Assembly (NCBI GenBank): GCA_964619935.1
Contig: CAZUGO010000030.1
Coordinates: 1-64,000 of the forward strand
DNA: 64,000 nt
Source of the DNA: CAZUGO01 sp964619935
GTDB taxonomy: Bacteria; Planctomycetota; Phycisphaerae; UBA1845; CAIVHJ01
Reading direction: 5' to 3'
Of the stretch, positions 19,353 through 27,760 are shown piece after piece. The stretch's first letter is position 1. Each line of letters starts with the position of its first letter. The notes beneath the pieces were generated by a model. It had not been told where the DNA came from. It ran no database searches and saw only the letters and a list, made by a program, of their open reading frames with translations. The translations under genes were made by a program, and so were the position numbers.

Positions 19353-20602
19353 TCGCGGTTCAATACCGCAAGAGCATTCCGCGCTATCTGGCGCTGCGCG
19401 CCATCGGCCCGCGAGTGCCGGCCGTCTACACCAGCCGGATTTCCCTGGTGTCGTTGCGCGACCTCCCCGAACCGCCCCTGCCGACCCCGCAGTGGCTGCG
19501 CATCCGGCCGACCCTCGGTGGCATTTGCGGTTCGGACCTGGCCACGTTGTGCGCCTGGGGCAGCCCCTACCTGTCGCCCGTGACCTCCACCCCGTTTGTG
19601 CTGGGGCACGAGTTGGTGGGCACGGTCAGCGACATCGGTTCCGAAGTGCAGGGCATCTCGCCAGGGAACCGGGTGGTCATCCAGCCGGCCCTGGGCTGTG
19701 TGGTGCGCGGGGTGCACCCTCGCTGCACGGCCTGCGCCGCCGGCCGACCGGCGCTGTGCGTCAATGTCACCCGCGGCGACATCTCCGCCGGCATCCAGAC
19801 CGGCTACTGCCGCGATACCGGCGGCGCCTGGAGCGAAAGCCTGGTGGCCCACCGCAGTCAGGTGTACGCGGTACCCGACGCCCTGGACGATGCCGTCGCG
19901 GTCCTGACCGAACCGTACGCCTGCTGCCTGCACGCCGTGTTGCGGGCCCGCGTCGACGCCTTGCCGGCAGCGGAGACCGGCGAGCCGCCCACCGCACTGG
20001 TCATGGGCTGCGGGGCCATCGGCCTGCTGGTCATCGCCGCCATCCGCAACCTGGGCTATGACTGGCGGCTGGTGGCGGTGGCCAAACACCAGCACCAGCA
20101 GGACCATGCCCGCCGCCTGGGTGCGGATGACGTTCTGGGAATCGACCGCGACGTCTCCCAGCGCTACCGCCGACTCGCGGAGGCCCTCCACGCCGAGATC
20201 CACACCCCCGAGATCGGCAAGCCGACGGTGATCGGCGGTGCTCAACTGACGTTTGATTGCGTGGCTTCGTCGGACAGCATCGACGACTGCTGCCGCCTGA
20301 CCACCGCCGGCGGGCAACTCATTCTGGTGGGCATGCCCGGGATCCCGAGCGACATCGACTGGACGGCGATCTGGTACCAGGAGCTGACCGTCGCCGCGGC
20401 CTATGCCTACGGCCAGGAGCAGGTGCACGGCGGCACGCACACCACCTTTGAATTGGCGCTGGCTCACCTGCTCCGCCACGGCGACGCCCTGCGACCGCTG
20501 GTCGGCGATCCGGTCCCCTTGACCGACTACCGCCGGGCGCTGGGCATCGCGCTGAACACCGGCAGAACCCGCAGCGTCAAGACGGTGTTGGCAAACCGTT
20601 GA
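19349..20602 (+). CDS. Zinc-type medium-chain dehydrogenase
   Basis: A 417-residue alcohol-dehydrogenase-like protein. It has GGICGSD (catalytic zinc Cys), VLGHELVG (zinc His/Glu), a Cys-rich lobe (CVVRGVHPRCTACAAGRPALC) for a second, structural zinc, and the nucleotide-binding MGCGAIGLL. The ATG at 19349 overlaps the HAD stop by ATGA, so the long upstream open frame in the same phase is not used. A dehydrogenase next to an acyl-reductase fusion suggests alcohol/aldehyde or keto/hydroxy interconversion of a lipid precursor. The exact substrate is unknown. Confidence 0.85.
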   Translation: MIAVQYRKSIPRYLALRAIGPRVPAVYTSRISLVSLRDLPEPPLPTPQWLRIRPTLGGICGSDLATLCAWGSPYLSPVTSTPFVLGHELVGTVSDIGSEVQGISPGNRVVIQPALGCVVRGVHPRCTACAAGRPALCVNVTRGDISAGIQTGYCRDTGGAWSESLVAHRSQVYAVPDALDDAVAVLTEPYACCLHAVLRARVDALPAAETGEPPTALVMGCGAIGLLVIAAIRNLGYDWRLVAVAKHQHQQDHARRLGADDVLGIDRDVSQRYRRLAEALHAEIHTPEIGKPTVIGGAQLTFDCVASSDSIDDCCRLTTAGGQLILVGMPGIPSDIDWTAIWYQELTVAAAYAYGQEQVHGGTHTTFELALAHLLRHGDALRPLVGDPVPLTDYRRALGIALNTGRTRSVKTVLANR

Positions 20603-20737
20603 GGACGGGTCGGCCAGGAACGGACCGCGGCCGGCGAATGCACCCCGGCGGAACCGCGCCGACGTTACGGTGACCGCGGCAAGGCCGTACAATGGCTCCG
20701 GCACGCGTTGTCACCGAACGTCCGAAAGGCCCAGGCG

Positions 20738-21700
20738 ATGGCTGACCTGCAATCCGAACACCGCGTTGCGGCGGTCCGACCCGCACACCCGCGGCGGCGA
20801 TTTGTGCTGATCGTCAACCCAGCCGCAGGCCGAGGCCGTGCCTTGCGACTGGCCCGCGGACTGGCCACCGAGCTGGCGGAGCGGTCCGCCGCCTGCACCA
20901 TCCAACCGACCGCAGCCGGCGGCGACGCCGAACGCATCGCCGGACAGCTCTTGGACGAAGACCGCGGCAACGGCGACCGTCCGCTGTGCCTGGTGCCCTG
21001 CGGGGGCGACGGCACCATTCAGGAAGTGGTCAACGCCATGATGAGCCGGCCGCAACACCCGGCCCTGCTGGGCCTGGCACCCGGCGGCCGGTGCAATGAC
21101 TTCGTCTCGTCGTTCGGGGTCCCGCCCGATCCGCAGGTCGCCGCCGAAGTCCTGCACAGCGGCATCACCCGGGAAGTGGACCTCGGGCGAATCAACCAGC
21201 GCTATTTCTGCAGCATCGCCGCCATGGGATTCGATGCTGCGGTGAGCCGCTACGTCAACGATTTGCATCTGCCGGTCAAGGGGGCAACCGCCTACGTGCT
21301 GGGCACTTTGCGACTGCTGCTCAGCTATCGCGGCCTCGGCGTGCGCCTGCGCACCGATCAGGCCGACACCCACGAAGACGTGTTTCTGGTGGCCAGCGCC
21401 AACACCCGCTCCTACGGCGGATGCATGACCATCGCGCCGCATGCCGACCTCGACGACGGGCTGCTGGAGCTGTGCATCGTGTCCACGATCAGCCGCCTGC
21501 GCGGTCTGAGGCTGCTCCAGGCGGTGATGCGCGGGGCTCACGAACGCATGCCCGAGGTTCGCTTCGTGAAAACCCGGCAGGTGACCATCGAGACCGACGA
21601 TGCTCAGGAGGTCTGGGCCGACGGTGAATTCGTGTGCCGCACGCCGGTGACCATCGCAGCCATCCCCCGAGCACTGCGGCTCATCGTTCCGGCGGGCTGA
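20738..21700 (+). CDS. Diacylglycerol/sphingosine kinase-family lipid kinase
   Basis: A 320-residue protein of the YegS/LCB5/DagK family. It shows VNPAAGRGRA near the N-terminus, the nucleotide motif PCGGDGTIQEVVNAMM, LAPGGRCNDF (family usual GT-N-D) and a C-terminal AxYGG-like segment (SYGGCMTIAPHADLDDG). The family phosphorylates diacylglycerol, alkylglycerol or sphingoid lipids. It lies 135 bp after the dehydrogenase in the same orientation and probably belongs to the lipid module, though possibly under its own promoter. AAAGG lies upstream of the ATG at 20738. Its 3' end overlaps the convergent DAO gene by 20 bp. Confidence 0.87.
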   Translation: MADLQSEHRVAAVRPAHPRRRFVLIVNPAAGRGRALRLARGLATELAERSAACTIQPTAAGGDAERIAGQLLDEDRGNGDRPLCLVPCGGDGTIQEVVNAMMSRPQHPALLGLAPGGRCNDFVSSFGVPPDPQVAAEVLHSGITREVDLGRINQRYFCSIAAMGFDAAVSRYVNDLHLPVKGATAYVLGTLRLLLSYRGLGVRLRTDQADTHEDVFLVASANTRSYGGCMTIAPHADLDDGLLELCIVSTISRLRGLRLLQAVMRGAHERMPEVRFVKTRQVTIETDDAQEVWADGEFVCRTPVTIAAIPRALRLIVPAG

Positions 21701-22730
21701 ACCCAAGCGGTCGCCCGCCGGCGGCAGCGAAGCGGCGCGGGCTGAACGGGTGACACTCCGCCGCCACCCCTCGAATCACGATCTCGGCAGCCAGCCGACC
21801 GACCGCAAACGACGCCGTGACACCGTGCCCGCCCAAACCGGCCACGTGCACCACCCGCTCATGGTCCGGATCGACGCCGATCACGAAACGGCGGTCGGGC
21901 GCGAAGACGCGCTGCCCGACCCACGTCGCCTTGACCGCCAGCGGTCCCAGCCCGGGCTGCAGCCGGTCCAACTTCTCGGACAGTCCTTCCAAGGCCATCG
22001 GATCCTCGCGATAGTCGCCAGGCTCGGCGGGCGTCTCATCGCAGCCGCTCAGCAACAGGCCACCGGATTCCGGCCGGAAGTACAGCCCCTCCCGCTCATC
22101 CCAAACACTGCACCACTGGGGATCAACCCATTCCAGCGGCGGGGTGACGAACAGGTGGCGATTGGTCGGCGTCAGTGGGAGCCGACCCAGCCGCCCGGCC
22201 CAGGGTCCGGCGGCGTTGACCAGACAGCGGCAAGTCAATGGCCCGCGGGTGCTGTCGACCACCAGACCCGACCCCGCCGGCCGCCAGCCCAGGATCCGGG
22301 TCCCATAGAGCACCGTGTGGCCTGCCAGGTAACCGTGCAACAGTCCGGCGACGTCGACCGTACCATCATCCGGAAACCACCGGCCCCGACCGCAGGCCCG
22401 CGGGAAGTGGCGGGCAATGGGCGTGTCGCCGAGGCCGACCAAGGCCAAGCCGCGGCGCTCGAAGGCGGCCAGCGTCTGGCTGCGAATGAACGCGGCCCCG
22501 GCGGTGAGTGGGTCCTGCAAACCCGGGACATCGGCATGTTCACGGATGATGGCCGCGTTGCGGCCCGAAGAATGCGCGCCGGGCGTCGCTTCCTGCTCCA
22601 CGATCAGAATGTGCGGACGCGGACGCCGGCGGGCCAGATGCCAGGCGGTGGCCGCGCCGGCCAGCCCGGCTCCGACGATCACAATATCCGCAGCAGTCGA
22701 CATGCCGGCGGTTGCGGCCGCGCGGGTCAT
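21681..22730 (-). CDS. FAD-dependent oxidoreductase, DAO family
   Basis: A 349-residue protein with an N-terminal FAD dinucleotide-binding motif (IVIVGAGLAGAATAWHLA) and a D-amino-acid-oxidase-like fold (SSGRNAAIIR, VNAAGPWAG, LSGCDETPAEPG, and a C-terminal GLGGHGVTASFAVG). Relatives oxidise amino or hydroxy acids such as D-amino acids, glycine or 2-hydroxyglutarate. The substrate here is not determined. The start ATG at 22730 overlaps the stop of the CcsA-like gene (ATGA), so the two are cotranscribed. Confidence 0.82.
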   Translation of the reverse strand: MTRAAATAGMSTAADIVIVGAGLAGAATAWHLARRRPRPHILIVEQEATPGAHSSGRNAAIIREHADVPGLQDPLTAGAAFIRSQTLAAFERRGLALVGLGDTPIARHFPRACGRGRWFPDDGTVDVAGLLHGYLAGHTVLYGTRILGWRPAGSGLVVDSTRGPLTCRCLVNAAGPWAGRLGRLPLTPTNRHLFVTPPLEWVDPQWCSVWDEREGLYFRPESGGLLLSGCDETPAEPGDYREDPMALEGLSEKLDRLQPGLGPLAVKATWVGQRVFAPDRRFVIGVDPDHERVVHVAGLGGHGVTASFAVGRLAAEIVIRGVAAECHPFSPRRFAAAGGRPLGFSPPER

Positions 22731-24463
22731 GCGTAGCTGTGCAGGCCGGTGATGACGAAGTTCACGACGATCCAGTTGAACAACATCACCCCGCAGCCCA
22801 CGCACGCCAGGCCGGCGGTCCACAGACCCTTGTCTTTGACCTTCAGACGCACGTGCACCAGGATCAGGAAGATAATGAAGGTGTTCAGCGCAAACACTTC
22901 CTTGGGATCCCAGCCCCAGGGCCGGCCCCAGGAATGGTCGGCCCAGATGGCCCCCATGGCAATGCCCGCCCACAGCAGCACAAAGGACAGCTCCATGAGC
23001 ACCAGCGTGGCACCGTCGAGCACCTGGCCGAGACTGGCTTCCCGAGTCTTGAGGAACGATCCGCCCGGGACCCCGCCGAGCATCAACTGCCCGGCCCCTC
23101 CGGTACGGGCATAGTCGTGATCGCCGCCGCCCAGGCGGTAGCGCAAGTACAGCAGCGCGGTCACCGCCGCCATGCCGATCAGGCAGTAGGAGAAAATGAT
23201 CACGTTGGTGTGAATGTACAACCACAGGTCGTTCAGCACCGGCATGACGTGATCGATATCGGAACTGAGCGTCACCGGCATGAAGTGACTGCACATCATG
23301 GCCACCATCGCACACACCGCCGCACCCAGGGCAAACAGGTTGCGCATCGCGGTCTTGCGGACCAGGAACTCGATAATAAAGGCCGCCAGCCCCCCGAACC
23401 AGGTCGCCGCCATGATGGCCTCGAACATGTTGGAATTGGGGATCCGCCCCGACAGATACCAGCGGATCGCGATGGACGCGGTGTGCACCCCGAATGCCAG
23501 GAAGAACAGCACCAGGCCGGTCCGCCGGGCCCAGGTCCAATGGTAAACCACCGACATCAGCAACGGCACGATGGCCAGCAGGTAGATCATCCAGGCCCAA
23601 ACCAGCGCCTTGTAACGGAGATACCAGCTCTCCAGCTCCAGCTTGTCCGCCGCGGGATACAACCCGGGATTGAACTGCGGGAGCATGCCGGCCAACTCGG
23701 CCAATCCACGGTTGGCCTCCGCGACGCGCAGGGCCTCCCAATTGGCGGCGAGTTGCCGCCAGACGTCGCGCAGGCGATCCTGCAGCGGACCGTCCAGGCC
23801 CGGCAGCGCGGCCTGCTGCAGACCGGCGTGCGGGTCGCGATCGTTCCACAAGGCTTGGATCGGAATCCAGCGCTGCAGGTCGTCCATTCCGGCCGGTGGA
23901 ACGATGTTCAGATTCCCGATGAGAATGGACGGCTGGCTGACCGCCAGGGCATCTTCAATGGCCGCCACCGCCTTGCTGGTCCGCTGGAGATCCTGGGACA
24001 TTTCGTCCAACAGGCTGCGGACGTCGGGGCGAGTGACCAGCGCCGGAGAGATCAGACCGCTCTCTTTGAACCGGACCAGACGCTCCGCGGGCACCGCCGG
24101 GTCATTGGCAATCCGCTGGGCGATCCGGGCCCGAACGTCTTTATGCTTGACGTAGATCAAGTCGACATCGCGGTAGGCCTCCGGACGAAACATCAGGTCC
24201 AGGTAGCTGAAGGCCGCGGACTGGCCGTTGATCTTGCGGCTGCCGCAGACCAGCTTCATCATGTAGCGGGCATAGGAATCGAAAGACTTGAGTCGCCCGT
24301 TGTGCTGCACGGCCACCGCCGACAGCGGAGTCAGGTCGACCTGCTCGGCGAACTCCGATTGCACGACGGTATCACCGCGACCCGAGAAGCCGTAGGCGAT
24401 CAGCAACGCGACCCCGACCACAACCACCGCATCCGCGATTCGCCCCTTGATTCGAGCAGGCAT
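22727..24463 (-). CDS. CcsA/ResC-like cytochrome c biogenesis protein
   Basis: About 578 residues (ATG at 24463). An N-terminal membrane anchor and an extracytoplasmic region of about 270 residues precede a multi-pass C-terminal half. That half contains the heme-handling tryptophan-rich signature WADHSWGRPWGWDPKEVFAL and conserved His residues (for example VYHWTW, YIHTNV, ILVHVR). This identifies the System II cytochrome c synthetase component that exports heme and attaches it to CXXCH motifs. In many genomes it pairs with a ResB-like protein, but none lies in the window. The DAO gene follows directly. Confidence 0.87.
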   Translation of the reverse strand: MPARIKGRIADAVVVVGVALLIAYGFSGRGDTVVQSEFAEQVDLTPLSAVAVQHNGRLKSFDSYARYMMKLVCGSRKINGQSAAFSYLDLMFRPEAYRDVDLIYVKHKDVRARIAQRIANDPAVPAERLVRFKESGLISPALVTRPDVRSLLDEMSQDLQRTSKAVAAIEDALAVSQPSILIGNLNIVPPAGMDDLQRWIPIQALWNDRDPHAGLQQAALPGLDGPLQDRLRDVWRQLAANWEALRVAEANRGLAELAGMLPQFNPGLYPAADKLELESWYLRYKALVWAWMIYLLAIVPLLMSVVYHWTWARRTGLVLFFLAFGVHTASIAIRWYLSGRIPNSNMFEAIMAATWFGGLAAFIIEFLVRKTAMRNLFALGAAVCAMVAMMCSHFMPVTLSSDIDHVMPVLNDLWLYIHTNVIIFSYCLIGMAAVTALLYLRYRLGGGDHDYARTGGAGQLMLGGVPGGSFLKTREASLGQVLDGATLVLMELSFVLLWAGIAMGAIWADHSWGRPWGWDPKEVFALNTFIIFLILVHVRLKVKDKGLWTAGLACVGCGVMLFNWIVVNFVITGLHSYA

Positions 24464-25699
24464 GTCGTCAACACCCTTCCTGCAATAGTCGGTGATGGCC
24501 ACCGGCATGGAGTTGGTGGCCCGGCCACCGCCGGTCGATCCCACCAACCTCCTGATCTGGGCATTATAGTGCTCGAGGGTGCTGATTCATATGACCCCGA
24601 TGCCGGCGTTCGGCGTGGCGCACCACGCAGGTCGACGGCCCGGTGTGTGAGACGGCCGTTCCGGCCTTCGCCAACCCACTCGGGGCTCGGCGTCACTGAA
24701 ACGCGGAATCCTGTCACGCCCCCTGAGCGTCCCAGCGCCGGTTTGACCTGGGCCCTGCCCCAATCCTCCTGCTGCGGATTGGCCACCACGAGGAGTCACT
24801 CGGGACTCGGCTGCACGGTCACAAAGGTCACCCTTTCTGGTGGCGGCAACCCTCGGGGATCGATATTCCGACTCCATTCAGGCGGGGCCCTGCCGCACCG
24901 GGACGTCACCCTCATCCCCAAACCATCCACATGGGGCCACCGCTTCCCTGCCAGCAAAGCAAGCACCCTGTCCAGTTGGCGGTCTCGCAGGACGTCGGCT
25001 CGATGCCATTCCTCATTCTTCTACGTCAGCCCCGGCGACGATCCCGGCCAGGCACAATCTCAGGGAGGGGGTGGCCTGGTCCTCCGGAACGCCAATACCC
25101 GCACCAGGGCAAGCGCCCAGGATCGCCTGTAACTGTTCACAAAATCACAAGTTACCGCCCGGATGACCCTGGCTTGGACAGGCAACGTAACGGCGCCACG
25201 ACGTTGCCCGGGGTCCGGCGGGTCACCGCAGATTCTGGTGGTCGGGGTCCGAATCTGCGAAGTTCTTCGGAGAGCCCCCGAGCGGTGAGGTTTTTAAATC
25301 TTCCCCTGTCCCAAACGATCGAGTATCATGACCCTCGGAAACCAGGTAATCAAGTACCTGTTTTCTCCGAATGAGCTCCATAACGCGGCCGGACAGCCTG
25401 AGCCACTGTCCGGCTTCTGGGTTAAGGTCGGGTGGCGTCAGCCACCCGACCTTCTCTTCACCCCGGCCCGGAACACGGCGGCTCATCGAACCGCACCCGC
25501 CCCATTCTTCATACGCAAAAAGCGGTAGGTCAGCGTTCGCCGAGGTCCCGCCAGCCGATCCAGTAGCGCGGCCCTGGACCTCGTCCGATAGGGGCGCACC
25601 AGCCCCGTTTGGGACGTGCTCGATCTCTGTAAGCACGCTGCCCCCTCATGACAACCGAATAGATAGTATGGTTAAACGATTCAGTGGAGTACCCGCCGC
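24464..25699. other. 1.2 kb intergenic region with tandem hairpins, no convincing gene
   Basis: Several open frames exist on both strands, but none shows a recognisable motif and they conflict with each other. Visible structures are a 9-bp inverted repeat (25227-25235 with 25251-25259) and two adjacent hairpins at 25388-25452. Two imperfect copies of an ACTCGGG-CTCGGC motif occur near 24675 and 24800. The segment may contain promoters in both directions, a small RNA or a decayed gene. Confidence 0.5.
25388..25452 (+). other. Tandem perfect hairpins, terminator-like, upstream of c-di-GMP genes
   Basis: Stem one has 9-bp arms (25388-25396 and 25406-25414). Stem two has 12-bp arms (25425-25436 and 25441-25452) with a GTCA tetraloop, followed by TCTCTTC. 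They lie 248 bp before the HDOD-GGDEF gene and are not near any gene end on the plus strand. That suggests a leader attenuator or the 3' end of a short transcript. Confidence 0.5.
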
Positions 25700-27760
25700 A
25701 TGACCGAAGCGCTGCAACACGAACTCCGTGCGTTTTTTGCCAAGATCAAGATGCCCAGCAGCCCGACACTGGCGGCGCAGATCCTGGAACTTGCCGAGGA
25801 TCCGAACTCGACGATCGAGCAGTTCGCCGAGCTAATCCAACTGGACCCGGCCCTGGCCGCCCGCTTGCTGAGCATGACCAACTCGGCGGCGTGTGGTCAA
25901 CGCAGCCCGGTGACGACCATCCAGCGGGCCGTCACCCTGCTGGGACTGAACCGCGTCCGGACCATCAGCCTGGGCTTTCAGTTGGTCAGCCACCTGGATC
26001 GCCTGGGGAGTTGTCCATTCGACATGAAGGGCTTCTGGCAGGAGTCCCTGCTGCGCGGATGCCTGGCCCGGGCGATCGCCGAACAGGTGGTGCCCACTCG
26101 GGCCGAAGAGGCCTTTCTGGTCGGACTGCTCCAGGACTGCGGGATCCTGCTGCTGGTTCAATTGCTGGGCCGGCCTTACGCTGATTTCCACGAGTCCAAC
26201 GACCGTTCGCCGTTGGCCTCCTTCGAAGCCGAACGCGGCCAATTCAAGTATGATCACGTTGAGATGATCGGTGCACTGGCCCGCGAGTGGCGGCTGCCGT
26301 CCTCGATCGTGGCCCAGCTGGAAACCCACCACACCGAGACCCGGCCCACCGCCGAACAAGGCGAAGGCGCACTGCTGGGTGCGGTCAGCTACCTGGTGGG
26401 CTCGATTCCGCTGAATGCCTCCGGCCGCACGCCGCACGGCGAGGATGTCACGCTGGCCGGCTATGCCGCCGACGTGCTCGGCCTGAACGAAGCCGCCCTC
26501 CAACGCGGCCTGTCCCGAGCCGGCGAAGCCTACGCCGAACTGGGGCGGCTGCTCCAGGACATCGTGCCCGACAACCTGGATGTCACCGATCTGCTGAACC
26601 AGGCCAATCTACATCTGAGCCGCAGTTGTGAGCAGCAGCACGAGCAGGGCGAGCGCGAACAACAGCGGCTGCAACATGCCTTGGGTGCCTACCAGGCCCA
26701 GGCGGCCCGCGACCCCTTGACCAATGTGCTCAATCGCGGAGCGCTGAACGACGCCGCCCGCAAGAGCGTCACCCAGGCGGCCGCGGCCGGCAGCGCGATG
26801 ACCGTCATCTTTATGGACATCGACCACTTCAAGCAACTCAACGACACCTACGGCCATGCCTGCGGCGACACCGTGCTGCAGAGCGTCGCGGAAACCCTCA
26901 GGCGGCTGGTCACCCACCGTGGCGTGGTCGGGCGTTATGGCGGCGAAGAGTTCCTGGTCCTGGTCAGCGGTCTGGACGCGGACGGGGCCCGAGCACTGGG
27001 CGAGGCGATTGTCGATGGCGTCCGCAACCTGCGCGTGCCCGGCGTGTCGCAACCGGTGACCTGCAGCGCCGGCGCGTTGTGGAGCCAGGTGCCCCAACCC
27101 TCTGAAGAACTGATCGTCGCCGCCGACAACCTGATGTATGAAGCCAAGTGCGCCGGCCGGGACCGCTGCTGCTTCCACCGCCAACTGGCACCGCCCGCCG
27201 GCCCTCCGAACACCGTCACCCTGTTGGACCCGCGGCCCGCGAACAACCCGCTGGCGGTGTCAGTCCAGGCCTTTGAGCGGCTCGCCCACCAACTGAACCG
27301 TGAGGCCGGACAGACCGTGGTCGACGGTCGCAAGCAACAGCGCAAGCCGCTGGTCTGCCCCTGCACGTTGACGTTGCTGAACCAAACCACTTTGGAACTG
27401 ACCGTGGAAGCGGCCTACGTCCGCAACATCTCAACCGGCGGCATCGGGCTGCTGTGCCAGCGGGCCGTCACCCGAGGTGAGGCCGCCGAAGTCACCATCC
27501 GCGTCGACGACCGGCCGGTCCATTTTGCCGCCGGGGTGGTGGCCTTCTGCCGGCACATCGACGGTGCGGTCCATGAAGTCGGGCTGCAGGTGTTTGCGCA
27601 CGGCAAGCAGCCGATTCTGTCGCACGACCCCATCGGGGCGATCGAGAACCTGGATTGGGTTGCTGGATTGATCAACGTTGTGAACGCCTCGAACAGCCCG
27701 GTCGGGCGTCAGCGCGGAGAGTTCGATGAGCCAGTGCACAGCAGCACCCCGACCCCTTGA
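25700..27760 (+). CDS. HDOD-GGDEF-PilZ signalling protein (predicted diguanylate cyclase)
   Basis: A 686-residue cytosolic protein. An HDOD domain covers about residues 10-210 (PSSPTLAAQILELAEDP, AVTLLGLNRVRTISLGF). A coiled linker comes next, then a GGDEF domain (about 335-495) with an intact active loop, YGGEEF, near 414 and the DPLTNVLNRG entry. A PilZ-like domain follows from about 535 (RKQQRKP and NISTGGIG). GGEEF supports c-di-GMP synthesis, and PilZ supports product sensing or feedback. The gene overlaps the downstream HD-GYP gene by 35 bp, suggesting coupled production of a synthase and a hydrolase. Confidence 0.9.
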   Translation: MTEALQHELRAFFAKIKMPSSPTLAAQILELAEDPNSTIEQFAELIQLDPALAARLLSMTNSAACGQRSPVTTIQRAVTLLGLNRVRTISLGFQLVSHLDRLGSCPFDMKGFWQESLLRGCLARAIAEQVVPTRAEEAFLVGLLQDCGILLLVQLLGRPYADFHESNDRSPLASFEAERGQFKYDHVEMIGALAREWRLPSSIVAQLETHHTETRPTAEQGEGALLGAVSYLVGSIPLNASGRTPHGEDVTLAGYAADVLGLNEAALQRGLSRAGEAYAELGRLLQDIVPDNLDVTDLLNQANLHLSRSCEQQHEQGEREQQRLQHALGAYQAQAARDPLTNVLNRGALNDAARKSVTQAAAAGSAMTVIFMDIDHFKQLNDTYGHACGDTVLQSVAETLRRLVTHRGVVGRYGGEEFLVLVSGLDADGARALGEAIVDGVRNLRVPGVSQPVTCSAGALWSQVPQPSEELIVAADNLMYEAKCAGRDRCCFHRQLAPPAGPPNTVTLLDPRPANNPLAVSVQAFERLAHQLNREAGQTVVDGRKQQRKPLVCPCTLTLLNQTTLELTVEAAYVRNISTGGIGLLCQRAVTRGEAAEVTIRVDDRPVHFAAGVVAFCRHIDGAVHEVGLQVFAHGKQPILSHDPIGAIENLDWVAGLINVVNASNSPVGRQRGEFDEPVHSSTPTP

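Noticed and set aside
22712..25132. An 806-codon plus-strand open frame across the CcsA-like gene and the intergenic region
   Set aside because: Most of it is antisense to a gene with strong CcsA motifs, and its product is His/Gln/Arg-rich with no recognisable domain.
25223..25636. A 137-codon minus-strand open frame in the intergenic region before the c-di-GMP genes
   Set aside because: It runs through two perfect hairpins and an extra inverted repeat, has no motif, and no ribosome-binding site was seen. It could be a decayed gene, but this is not supported.
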